Positions 44,190-55,770 of a DNA stretch of 64,000 nt are shown in pieces (the first letter of the stretch is position 1; each line of letters begins with the position of its first letter). A model generated the notes under the pieces. The model searched no databases, was not told the origin of the DNA, and was given only the letters and a program-made list of their open reading frames with translations. The stretch spans positions 95,683,795 to 95,747,794 of the forward strand of contig CM060977.1 in the NCBI GenBank assembly GCA_030765065.1, in the 5' to 3' direction. Source of the DNA: Deroplatys truncata (lineage: Eukaryota; Arthropoda; Insecta; Mantodea; Mantidae). The translations under genes were made by a program, and so were the position numbers.

Positions 44190-45725
44190 CGTGTTTATCT
44201 CAGAAGTGAATTATGTCACAAAAAACTTAATTTGAAATAAACTGTATGTTTTAAAGAGATCTACATTTTTTGTGAATTACGTTTCCGTCTGTCGCTTTAA
44301 CATTTTCAGTTATACAAGTTAATATGAAACTTCTTCCAAATGAAGTATATTTTACATGCTATTCCCAGAAAATTCAAGATGTACTTTTTTGTTGCGTAAA
44401 TATTTACATTACGGTATTTTAATCCAAACCGTTAGAGACATTTTTAGAAAATCAAATCAAACTTTTCCAGGTAAAAAGTGTATTTTGGGGTAAAGGGATC
44501 TTCTCGAAAATATTCATGCCGCATCTTTGGAAGCTATTGAACTTAAATACCAAGTTTGGGTTTTTATCCGACTTCTCCTTATTGAGTTATGTTGTTCACA
44601 GAAAAACATACACACACACACACACACACACGAACCTTTTTCTAAAAATGTTTTTTTTTCCTTTCTCTACTACGTATAGTAAGTAGGGAAGTATTGCATT
44701 CCCCCCCCAAAACAAAAATTCAATACCGGGATTTCATCAGAAATACATGTTTGAGCTGGCCTGAATCCAAATAAAGCATTTTTGGAAACATGTCCACGCG
44801 CGCGCGCGTGGTGTGTGTGTGTGTCTGTGAACAGTATAACTCAAAAAATAAAGTCGGATAACTACCAAACTTGGTATATTAGCTTAGTATCTTCCATGGA
44901 TGCGTCACGAAGATTTTTAAGAAAATCTTCCCAACCCAGACTACCCTTTCCATGGAACATTTTTGGAAAATTTTGATTTTTTCAAAAATGTCTTTAACAA
45001 TTTTGTTTACAATATCATATATTTAAGATATTTCCATGGCAAATGAAATATACATCTTGAATTTTCTGGGAATCGCGCCAAAAGTGCTCTTTATGAATGA
45101 CTTTCACATCTGGTAAACCGTGAGAGTTAGACAAAGTTTTACTACACAAAACATTTTGATCTTGTTAAAACACACAATTTAGGTCACATATACTTTTTTG
45201 ATCTAGTGACCCATATCTGAGATATTCCTTGTCATTTTTTCGAATTTGGAATACTTATAATTTTTATTAAATGGGAATTCGTTATTCGCTTTTTTATGTT
45301 CTGGATATGCAAAGAGAGTGGAATGCTCCACATAGCAACCAGCTCCTAAAATATTTGACTATCGCTTAAAGCCTACCATATTCCCCTTGCACTTAAAATA
45401 AAATTAGCACTACGATACTTTCTGAAAATGTTTAACTCGATTAGCATGAAGTGTACGGAGAATAAGCATTTATAAAAATAGTTTCTATATGTGTAGAGAA
45501 AGTCATGTGAGTGCAGCACATCCGATTTTGTGGATCTGGGTGCCTCGAAAGCTATATTTCGGTGAACTGTCGGTATCGAATTTTTGGGTGGAATGCAATA
45601 CCCTCTATACCTACTATGTAGAAAAGCAATATGCTTCGTAAAAATACTTGTAGAGGCTATTTGGGATTAAATTATAGCAAGTAGAGAAAGTCATGCGAAT
45701 TAAACACATCAGATTTCTTTTTTCC
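44190..45725. repeat. Rep850 copies: reverse, forward, then a reverse fragment
   Basis: The reverse piece, 44190-44655, includes a CA tract at 44607-44629. A full-length forward subfamily b copy at about 44656-45530 starts TTTCTCTACTACGTATAGTA and ends GTGTAGAGAAAGTCATGTGA, with a CG/TG tract at 44796-44826. A reverse fragment, 45531-45725, carries GGTATCGAATTTTTGGGTGG. The first two form an inverted pair. Confidence 0.8.
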
Positions 45726-47168
45726 GATTGCGTTAGCAAAACTAACAAATAAGGAGAAAATATAGGATAAGAAGAACGTGAACTCTGAACTGCTTGGGGT
45801 AATTGTGTATGTTAGGTGAAATAACGACTGAGGAACATCATTTTATAGTCACTTGTTCGCATTTTCGTAGATCGCTGTTGAGTGTTTCGAGCGCCTCGCC
45901 TTTGGATTGGCTAAACTGAATTCGAGACACTTTTATCTCTAACCCATTGCCTGCTACCTGTTTGTGTCAGTTGTGGTCGGGATGGTCAGTCGAATGGCGA
46001 GCATTACGACAGCAGCAATCGGTTTTCTGCATTAAGGTAGGGATTTCCTAATATTTTTCTTAATAAATATCCGCAAATAAACGTTGCTACGCGCATGCAA
46101 TAAATTAGCTTCTAACTCCATTACGGAACCTTTGACAAACAAAATTGGTAAAAACGTAATCAGCATAAGAGAATCTACCGTTAACACCGGAATTCGTTGA
46201 CTTTTTTCGAGCGGCCCTAGTTCTGCATAATAACCGCCTTTTGTTAATAATTTAGAACCTATAACATATTATACCGTGGTATTTTCCATTTACGACCTTA
46301 ATGGAGTACCTCGTGACTCCACATGAAGCCCAGAAACACAAAATAGTGGTATGGGAATCCATAAATTGATTTTCTAGGAAACAAAAGTTTTTCACATTTT
46401 TCAGTGTATAAAATCTTTCTCGTATACGCAATTTTTCAGCAATATTTCTGAAATTTGCAAAAATAGGCATAAAAACATAATCAAACAGCTTAGAATATCC
46501 CTTTTTCAAAAATATTTGAATCCTTCACATATAACATTGTATAAGTTTTCAAAATAAGTAAAGTTTTGGGAATTTTTCTGTATAATAGAAGAAAAACGTT
46601 TCTTTTTGGTTAAACTAATATGGAAAAAAGGAAGATATCAACAATAATTAATATCTGCTAAAGTGTTTCTACTAGCTACATGAAAATTTGTAACTAGATA
46701 TAAAATATGGTTATAATTTCAAAATAATTGGTTAGAATTACGGAATTTGGAAATTTCACCTCAGGTATTGCCGTAATTTCAATTTTAATATTTTCTTGGC
46801 CACAACAATGTATACCTTAGTGCGTGTTTGTTGAAACAGAATAGAAACCAAATTTGAGTACCAGGTTCTTATTTAGGTCCCAGACTAGTATATTTTATAG
46901 GATACACGATATAATCTGTGTCAAGTGATGTTATTTATTCATTTCATTATAGCATTCATCTTGCGTTTTTTAAATTAATATCTCAACTCTAGCAGTTATG
47001 AGGCGAGCGAATGTCTTGATTATTGAATGCAGGACCCTTGGTGTTAACATCAAGGTCGAATGGGGCTAAAGCTGTAATACTCGGGAGGTTCTCTTCCCGG
47101 TTATTTAATTATTTGCTACGTAATTTTGACGAAGTGGAAATATTTCTTGTTACATTTTCGTGTTTACC
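45726..47168. other. Unassigned AT-rich DNA
   Basis: No gene, known repeat or tRNA-like sequence was recognised. A moderately GC-rich patch at 45880-46000 has no long open frame. Confidence 0.5.
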
Positions 47169-47170
47169 TA

Positions 47171-47821
47171 CACCCCCTCAAGAAAATATTCGTTTGAATT
47201 TTAAAAATTTGTAGCAGCCAAATCAATGAAGAGAAGAATCGAAACTTATTTTGACATAAGAATTAAATGGTAAGACATTTTACGTGTTTTGGCGGTTTTT
47301 TCAGATAATTCATGTTATCAGTTTTATAAATGTTTGAATATGCCAAAATTGCAGGTACTTTCAAAGTTATTTTTCATACATTGAGTAGAGTATTTTTTGT
47401 ACATGAATACATACGCTTTCATTACCATGTGACTTAAACTGGTGGAGAAATAAATTCATGAAGTCGTAAAATGTGTAAGATGATGAATTAAGCCACAAAC
47501 TTTGAAAATTCCCAAATTTAACGTTTATTCCTCCGTTAAGTAAAATATTTTCACCGCAAATCATGTAATACACAAACAAAAATTTCTATACCGAATTCAT
47601 GTAACATAATTTTGAACACACCATGCACAAAAAAGTTGCAATTTTGGCATATTCTTCAACAGTTTCTAAAACTCATAAAACGAAGGATCTGAAAAACAAA
47701 ACAAAACACGTCAACTGCATTACTATTTATTACCTATGCCCCCCAAAATTAGATATTTCCCTCCATTAATTTGGCTGATAGAATTTTTTAAACTGCAGAC
47801 GAATACCTTCCTGAGGGGGTG
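47171..47821. mobile_element. Fold-back/MITE element, 651 bp, with long inverted arms
   Basis: The left end CACCCCCTCAAGAAAATATT is mirrored by the right end, which reversed reads CACCCCCTCAGGAAGGTATT. The arms extend roughly 190-200 bp each: left 47171-47370, right 47620-47821. Shared landmarks are GCAGCCAAATCAATG / TCAGCCAAATTAATG, ACGTGTTTTG, and AATATGCCAAAATTGCA near the inner edge. TA flanks both sides (47169-47170 and 47822-47823), pointing to a TA-targeting superfamily such as Tc1/mariner. The centre of about 250 bp has no coding capacity. Confidence 0.85.
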
Positions 47822-47829
47822 TATTCATT

Positions 47830-48790
47830 TATTATAACTTGGTATTTAGGTTCAGTACCTTTCAAAGATTTGACACGAAGACTTACAAAAAAAAAATATT
47901 CCCCACTCCAAAATACTCTTTACGTGGAATATTTTTCAAAGTCTTACATCTACTTAAAATAGGCACTAGGACTTTGATTAAAACGCTACATATAAGTTAT
48001 TTATATGACCAAAAGATGTATATATTGAATTTTCTGGAATTTTACTTTCTCTACCACGTATAGTAAGTAGGGGAATTATTGTATTCCACTCAAAAATTTG
48101 ACACCGAGATTTTACCGGAAAAACATGTTTTGAGACCTCCTGAATCCAAAGCAAAGTATTTTTGGAAACATGTCCGTGAATGTGCCTGTGTGTCTGTGAG
48201 CAGCATAACTCAGAAACGAACAATCGGATACACACCAAACTTGGTATTTAGGTTCAGTATCTTCCAGAGATGCGACACGAAAGTTTTCAAGAAAATCCCC
48301 CCATTCCAGATTACCTTTTACATGGACAATTTTGTAAAATTTTTATTCTCTCAAAAACAGCTCTAACGATTTTGATTAAAGTATCACATGTATAAGACAT
48401 TTTTATGGCAAATAAAATGTAGATCTTGAATTTTCTGGGAATGTCTCCAAAGTATTCTTCATTGTGAACTAATCTTGTATAACTGGTAAACCACAAGAGA
48501 TAGACAAACTTTAAAACACAAATATGTAGATCGCGTTAAAATACACAATTTATGTCATATATTTTTTTTGTTGAGTGAACCATTTTCGAGATATTGCTTG
48601 TTATTCCATTAAATTTTCCAATACTTGTACTTTTTCTCAAATGGGAGTTTGTTATTCATTTTTTTGTCCTAGATATGCAAAGGGTATTAATCTGTGACAA
48701 TGAGAATGGTGCTGGACATAGCAACCAAATATTAAGAGATATGTATATGCCTAAAGGCTACTGTATTTCTATATTTCCCTTGCAAATACA
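47830..48790 (+). repeat. Rep850 fragment and forward subfamily b copy
   Basis: A middle fragment (47830-48045, with GGTTCAGTACCTTTCAAAGA) is followed by a copy starting TACTTTCTCTACCACGTATA at about 48048. It extends to the CCCTTGCAAATACAAAAC region near 48790, where it meets a reverse copy. Confidence 0.8.
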
Positions 48791-49425
48791 AAACAAGGGG
48801 AACACAGTACGCCTTAAGCGATAGTCAAATATTTTTAGAAATGATCGCTTTGTGTAAAATGTAATTCTCTTTGCATGTCAAGAACATAATAAAAGAACAA
48901 CAAATTCTCAGTTGAGAAAAATTGTAAGTATTTGAAATTTTAAGAAATAACAAGGAAAAACTCCAAAATGGTTCACTTTACAAAAAAAAATGTTTGCAAA
49001 ATATAGTGTGTTTTAACGAGATCTACATTTCTATGTTTTAAAATATTGTCTATCTCTCGCGGTTTACCAGTTATGCAAAAGGCGTTCCGAATGAAGAGGA
49101 CTTTTAGAGATATCCCCAGAAAATTCAACATATACATTTTATTTGCCATATAAAGGTCTTAAACTTATGATACTTTAATCAAAATTGTTTAAGCCGTTTT
49201 TGAGAAAATAAAAATTTTCGAAAAATGTTCCATGTAAGGGGTGGGGGAATGTTCTTGAAAACTTTCTTGTCTCATCCCTGAAATATATTAAACCTAAATA
49301 CCAAGTTTGGTGTTTATCCGACTTTTCGTTTTTGAGTTATGTTTTTCACAGCAGACAGACACATACAACAGACACACAAGACATACACACGGAAATGTTT
49401 CCAAAAATGCTTTATTTTTTATGTC
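48791..49425 (-). repeat. Reverse Rep850 copy, partner of an inverted pair
   Basis: It begins with the CAAGGGGAACACAGTACGCC junction and contains GTCAAGAACATAATAAAAGA, CGGTTTACCAGTTATGCAAA and the GTTATGTTTTTCACAG tract. It ends near the ACATACACACGG region around 49400. Confidence 0.8.
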
Positions 49426-50009
49426 CTGGACATGCAAAGAGAATGGAATGCACCAAATAGCAACCAGCTCTTAAAAGATTTGATTATTGCTTAAAGTCTA
49501 CCATATTTACCTTACACCTACAAGAAAATTATCAGTAAGATAGAGTCTGCAAATGTTTATCTGGATTAACATAAAGTAGATGGAGAATAAGCGTTTGTAA
49601 ATATAGATTGTACAAGAGTAGAGAAAGTCATGTGAGTGTAACACATCACATTTTTTAATTTTTTTATATGGGCCATTTTCGAGATATCCATTATTAACGC
49701 TCCGAGTTGTTCAATACTTTATCGTTCTTTCAACGTTCTTCGATTTTCAACTGTTTCTCGCGATTGCATGGGAACAATATGGAATTTTAAGGCCATTATA
49801 TGCCTAGCGTCTAGTTCTTAGACATTTGACTATCGCTGTTCCCTTTGTATCTATAACGAAATATGTAATATAGCTATTATGGGAAGGTTAATTATATAAT
49901 AAAATGATGAAAATATAAAAAACCTTTCGTAAGAATAATTTGTATACCCACTAATAAGCGATAGAGGGTACAGAATGTCTTGCGAATGTATCCTATCAGA
50001 TGTTTAAAC

Positions 50010-50048
<39 letters not shown>

Positions 50049-50430
50049 TCTCACTGATACTTTCAGACTCTGGGGAGGATCGCTAGTAATGCTGGCAATG
50101 GGATAGTTCCCATTCTCCAGCCGGGAATCGAACCTGGGATCTGCCTATAGTTTGTTTTTAGTTATCACAATTCAATAGTAATATGTTATATGGCTTTTTA
50201 ATTGAATTTGCATATCCAATTACTAGATTACTTGTGTCCATAGGAGTTTTAATTAATACAGAGTAATTAATTTGCGGTACCTGATTAATTAATCACACAC
50301 GGATGTTTCTTTAAAAATGGTTTTCTTTGGATTAAGGGGCCTCAAAACATTTATTTACTGTGAAATATCGGAATGAAATTTGTAATACCTTCTCTGTCTA
50401 GTGCTTACGTGGTAGAGAAAGTAAAATTCG
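49420..50430. repeat. Rep850 pieces around a CA array and a SINE-like insert
   Basis: There is a forward subfamily b 3' part (49420-49665, ending GTAGAGAAAGTCATGTGAGT), a forward subfamily a 3' part (about 49666-50012), a (CA)n array at 50017-50046, and a reverse terminus at 50299-50430 ending CTTACGTGGTAGAGAAAGTA. Confidence 0.75.
50048..50298 (-). mobile_element. SINE-like insertion between CA tracts
   Basis: The minus strand carries CAGGTTCGATTCCCGGCTGG (B box) around 50120-50139. The segment interrupts the CA tract of a Rep850 copy. The A box is not convincing and the body is AT-rich. It could be a degraded tRNA-derived SINE. Confidence 0.4.
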
Positions 50431-50681
50431 GGAAAAATAGTTTGTATCACAATAAAATATTTTTAATTTCTGACTTTAAGGGTTTTTTTATTTGGCGCAT
50501 TTAAAATTCCGATAAAGTGGAGGTTCAAATAAACAGGCGCATGCTTATTAATAGGCATGCCCAAAATTAAAACTTATTTTCTCGCATTTATGTTCTAGAT
50601 TTTTCCATACTGAACACACTCCACAAGTGGGGTTATTTTACTCTAATTTGTTTTGAAAGTATACACTTCATATCAGAAATA

Positions 50682-51074
50682 CATGGTTATTCAAAAAGAA
50701 GGAACATATTTTAAATATTCATTTTTAATGAACGACAATAGATAGCGGCAAATACAACACATCATTGAATAGAGGAAAGTTCAAATTTTGTGCTGCATTA
50801 TGCAAAGAGTGAATCTATTATTTCATTTTAGCTTGCATTTAGTTGTAGGTTCAACAACGAGCCGCCTCGTCATAAAAAATTTGCAATTGATACAATAAGT
50901 TCGTAGAAGATGGTTGCGTATGCAAACGGAAATGTACTGGTCGTCCTCGCATAAAAAATGGTGCTCATCTTGAACACACAAGTTCTTGTATCACATGTGT
51001 CGCCATCTATTGTCGCCCATTATAAAGAAATATTTAAAGTCTGTTTCTTCTGTTTGAATAACTCTGTATTTTAA
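50682..51074 (+). mobile_element. Miniature DUF4817-type transposon with about 60-bp inverted ends
   Basis: The left end AATACATGGTTATTCAAAAA and the right end, reversed AATACAGAGTTATTCAAACA, continue matching through TTTAAATATT and CGACAATAGATGGCG-like sequence for about 60 bp. Between them only a transposase N-terminal remnant remains (NEPPRHKKFAIDT, then FVEDGCVCKRKCTGRPRIKN in another frame), the helix-turn-helix region of the same superfamily as 27127-28110. The catalytic domain is absent. Confidence 0.8.
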
Positions 51075-52000
51075 TGAAATTGACCTATACTTTTTAAAAC
51101 GGGTTCCAATTTTGAGACAATTTGTTGAAATTTAAAAAAAAACAGTTATTTTGAAAGTATAAAATGCAAATATTTCTTCTAAGATAATTGGGAATTAATA
51201 CACAAAATCCAATATGATAGATTTTATTGTAAACATTAACTGTAAAAACCGCCGCTTTTTATCTGAATGGTTTGAAAACTGCATCGTGTGAAGAATTTCG
51301 TTTCGAAGAATCAGTTTACATAATAAAGGAAGTAATATTTAAGCAGCCATGCAAGCTAAAATTTAGAAACAAAACAGAAAATTTGCTGTTATTATGCAAT
51401 GATACCTAGCACAAATTTAAACAGGATATGGTATATGCTGAGAATTTTTCCCATTACATAGATGCAATAGCCTAAAGCGTGCTCAACACTGACTTTTTCA
51501 TTATACAGGATATTTCTTTAGGAAGGAATTATGCAAACAAAAGTAAAATAAATTCATTACTTTAAAAGATTCTGCAAAATTCAATATTTTGAAGGCAAAT
51601 TTTACAAAAAAGAAACAAACTCCTCAGAAATTATTCATCGACAGAAATTTTAATAGTAACACATTTTTTTTCTATTTTTACTTCTCAAAGATTATTACCT
51701 CCACAATTTACAGAACTCTTGTAACAAATAAAATTATGATGTATTAAGGTGTTCAAAATGCTGCCAATTTACAATTTAAAGCGTGAATTCTTGTTGAACA
51801 TTTTCAGTCGCTGCTGGTGGTATATTTCTGATTCTCATTCTTAATGCTTCCATATTAGCATGCCTCGTAAAAACATCTACACTTCAAATATCCCCTTAAA
51901 AAGGTAATCAAGTAGAGAGAGGTCTATTCCCATAGCAAACAAACATTTTGTTTGAGACAAATGAAATTGTTCACGAAAATAAGTAAGATAAATACATTTC
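51075..52000. other. Unassigned AT-rich DNA
   Basis: No recognised feature. Confidence 0.5.
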
Positions 52001-52755
52001 AGAAAAAGAAAAATCGGATGTATTGCATTCACATGACTTCTCTACCCTCTAATGAGTAAACAAATTATCTCCTTCATTTTGGACGAGCTTAAACCTCTCC
52101 TAGCATAGATGCATTACACATTTCGTTATATATTTAATGGGAATAGCGATAGTCAAATGATTTAGAACTGAACTTATGGCCTTAAAATTCCACTCTCTTT
52201 CCATAACATTGCAAGAAACACCCAAAAATTGAGTGGACTTTAAAGGCATGCCTAAGTGTTGAACAATTCCAACCATTAATAATTTTTAACTCATAAATGG
52301 CTGATACCACAAAAAAGTTATTGTAAATAAATTCTGTGTTTTAAAGAGATCTACATTTATTGTCCAGTACGTTTTAGCCTATTGCCTAACGAATACTTTA
52401 AAGGCTATTCCTAGAAAATTCAAGATACACATATTTGATATGTAAAAATCTTTAATATATGGTATTTTAATCAAATTTGTTTGAGCCATGCTACAGAAAA
52501 TAAAAGGTTTCGAAAAATGTTCCATGTAAAGGTTAATTTGGGGAGCGAGATTTTCTTGAAAATTTTTGTGTCATATCCTAGGAAGGTGCTGAACCTAAAT
52601 ACCAAGTTTGGTATTTATCCCACTTTTCGTTTTTGAGTTATACTGTTCAAAGATACACACATAAATAGGCATTTCCTGTGAAATATCGGAATCGAATTTT
52701 GGGGTAGAATGTAATGCCTTCTCTACGTACTACTTACGTAGTAGAGAAAGTACAA
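52001..52755 (-). repeat. Rep850 copy, subfamily a, reverse, full length
   Basis: It runs from AAATCGGATGTATTGCATTC to TACTTACGTAGTAGAGAAAG with all landmarks and a reduced CA tract near 52650-52665. It is one of the most complete copies. Confidence 0.85.
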
Positions 52756-53195
52756 ATGAATATCTTAACAGAAGTTTTAAATAGATCGTTAAATTTTTGT
52801 GTGCAGTATATGCTTTACGTTCTAAGTGGTAACAAAGTCAAAGCAATCTAAAGAAAAGTGTGGATTTTTGGACGTTAACAGATAAATTTCTTAAATAGCC
52901 AAACAACAACATACACACCACCACAATATTCTCCTAAAAGCAATGTTCACAGTGCGTCTCTTGAGCAGTGGATACAGTATATTCGGGCTGTTTCATGCTT
53001 CTACCATTTACTTGGCGATCAGCACGAGCTGAAAGCACTGTTGTTGCGGTTTGACCGCTAATTGCACCAGTGATTATATACATGCCTCACAGCAGGCAGC
53101 TAACAAGACGTGAAACTTCTGTGAATCTCAAACCATAGTGCACCTACCTCTAGAGATTTCTCTTTCCGTCAAAGTATCTTTCAGACATTTCGTTT
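52756..53195. other. Unassigned DNA
   Basis: No gene or recognised repeat. Confidence 0.5.
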
Positions 53196-54532
53196 TTTAC
53201 TTCCTCTGCCACGTACATAATAGGTAGAGGAAGTATTGCATTCCATCCAAAATACCGGTACCGAGATTTCACCGGAAATACCTTTCGAGGCCCCTTAAAC
53301 CATTTAAAGCATTTTTAGAAAAAAGTCCTGTTTGTTTCTGAACAGCATAACTGAAAAACGAAAAGTCAGATAAATCCCAATCTTGGTACTTAGATTCCAC
53401 ACCTTCCAAAGATACGAGACGAAGATTTTCAACGAAATGCCCCACTTCAAATTACCCTTTACGTGGAACATCTTTAGGAATGTTTAACTTTCTGAAAACT
53501 GGCTCTAACAATTTTGATTAAATACCATATATTAAACATATTTACAATTAAATGTGTATGTTGAATTTTCTGGAATTAGCCTGTGAAGTCCTTTTCATTC
53601 AGAAGGACTTTTGTATAATCTTGTATAACTGGTAAACGTTACACGATAAACGAAAACATGCTACAGATAAAAACCACAAACTATTCCCAAAAAATTCAGG
53701 ACACACATTGTATTTTCATGTAAATTTGTTTCATATATGATATTTTAATCAAAATCGTTAGTACCATTTTTTAGAAAATCAAAATTTTAGAAAATGTTCC
53801 GTATAAAGGGTAATTAGAGGTAGGAGATTTTGTTGAAAATGCCGTGTCGCATCCTTGGAAGATAGTAAACTGAAATACCAAGTTTGATATCTATACGACT
53901 TTTCGTTTTTGAGTTTTGCTGTTCAGAGACATACAGACAGACATATAAAACACAGACATACATACGGGCATGTTTCCAAAAATGCCTTATTTGGATTCAG
54001 GGAGCTTCAAAACATGTTTAACCGGTGGAATCTAGGTACTGAATTTTTGCGTGGAATGCAATACTTCCCCTACTTATTATATAACTAGAGAAGTAATAAA
54101 GCTTTAGTAAGAATAGTTTTTATAGCCGCTAATAAACGATAAGACAGTAGAGAAAGCTAAGTGAATGTATCGCATCAGATTTTTTAGAAAAAGCTACACG
54201 TGCGTGTGTGTGAACTGCATTACTGAAACGAAGATTTGGATAAACACTAAACTCGGTATTGATGTTCAGCACCTTCCAAGGATACGACACGAATATTTTC
54301 AAGAAAATCCCCCCACCTAAACTACCGTCTATATAGATCATTTTTCGATTTTCTAAAAAGCGGCTCTAACGATTTTCATTAAAATACCGTATGTTCAAGA
54401 TATTTTATCACAGAATGTATATCATTAATTTCCTGGTTATAACCTGTAAAGTCCATTTCATTCAGTAGGTGCTTTGTATAATGTTGTATAACTGGTTAAA
54501 CTCTAAGCCATAAACAAAAACGAAAAAAGAAT
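53196..54532. repeat. Rep850 inverted pair plus trailing copies
   Basis: A forward copy (53196-53675, ending at the ATAAACGAAAACATGCTACA region) meets a reverse copy (53676-54095, ending ATAACTAGAGAAGTAATAAA). A forward 3' end (54096-54180, ending with ATGTATCGCATCAGATTTTT) and another forward middle part (54181-54532) follow. A mariner interrupts the last. Confidence 0.8.
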
Positions 54533-54534
54533 TA

Positions 54535-55768
54535 GGAGGGTTGTTTGAGAAGTTCCCGGAATGACACAACTGACCTCATCCAGATGATTTTTAGTTTTCA
54601 ACGTAGTCGCCCTGTATACTAATGCACTTGTTCCATTCATCGGTTCCAATGTCTTTTTCCCATCTCGAAACTGAGATTGTTCCAAGACTGCAAAATACTC
54701 GTGAACTTCGGATATGAGTTCTTCATTTGAAGAGAATCTTCGTTCGTTCACTACGGAACTTTTTGGGCTAAGAGAAGAGGTGGAAGTCTGATGGAACCCC
54801 ATTAGGTGAATAAAGAGGGTGTGGGATCAATTCATACCTTTCTTCATGAAAATGTTTGTCATCGCAAGGATGCATGTGTGCGGACGCGTATTGTCTTATG
54901 CAGGATGATTTTCTTCCTTGTTAAACCTGGCATTTTTCACGTATTTCTTTTTTTGTAGTTGTCCGGGAGGTAAGCACAGTATTCTCACTTAATTGTTTAA
55001 CAATTGGGAAGATAATGTATCAACAGAGTCCCTTTCGCATTCCAGAAAACTGATGCATGACCTTTCCGGCTGGCAGTATTGCCTTTGCTTCCTTTAGTGG
55101 TGGAGAACCAACAGATTTCCACAGATTTGACTTATCTTGATCTCTGGGGTGTAGTAGTGGACCCTGTCTCATCTGTGGTCACATATCAACGCAAAAAATC
55201 TTATGGGTTTTTTCTGAAAACGGGCCAAACGTTTCTCAGACATCTTTGATCTGTGTTAACAGTCGCTGCTTCCACCTACAAGATAATTTTTTCATACACA
55301 ATTCTGCAGTAAAACTGTAATATGCCTACATCCCTAGAGCATCAGCAGTTTGAGTAGGGAATCCTCCAAAAGCATACCGTGCACTTTTGTAATCATTTCT
55401 GGGATGCTGATACATCTTGGCTGACTACTACGTGGATCATCTTCTAAGCTCTTCCGACCAAATTTAAACTCATTGATACACTTGGAAACAGTTGAATAAG
55501 GAACAGAGTCCCACAGTGTGTTCTGAAAATCGGCATGAATTTCATATGCTTTCATACCTTTCTTTACGAAGTACTTTATCACGAACCTCGGTGTTTTCCA
55601 TCTTCAAAAATCACTACAGGGAACAATAGAGAGGAGTCGACACCACAGTACCCAGAGTACTGATATTCCACGTGTTTACCCAAGAAGGATGGCCAATTAT
55701 TACGTCAGATCTGGATTCCGCTAGCAGTAACCTGTGTTGGTGATTCGGGAACTTTTCAAACAACCCTC
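54535..55768 (-). mobile_element. mariner transposon, full length but inactive
   Basis: Inverted ends GGAGGGTTGTTTGAGAAGTT (left) and, reversed, CGAGGGTTGTTTGAAAAGTT (right) are flanked by TA at 54533-54534 and 55769-55770; length 1,234 bp. The transposase starts near 55600. MIKYFVKKGMKAYEIHADFQ and YSTVSKCINEFKFGRKSLED form the DNA-binding region (55582-55430). The core is broken by many frame changes and stops. YSPNGVPSDFHLF near 54800-54762 holds the third catalytic aspartate, and SSNEELISEVHEYFAVLEQS (54730-54670) is near the C-terminus. It sits in a forward Rep850 copy, whose sequence resumes after 55770 only briefly. Confidence 0.92.
55334..55582 (-). pseudogene. mariner transposase, N-terminal part
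   Basis: An 82-codon open frame covers the first DNA-binding domain (VKKGMKAYEIHADFQNTLWD, then STVSKCINEFKFGRKSL) and the DDPRSSQPRCISIPEMITKV linker (GRP-like region). It stops where the second helix-turn-helix should continue. Intact relatives are about 345 residues. Confidence 0.85.
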
Positions 55769-55770
55769 GT

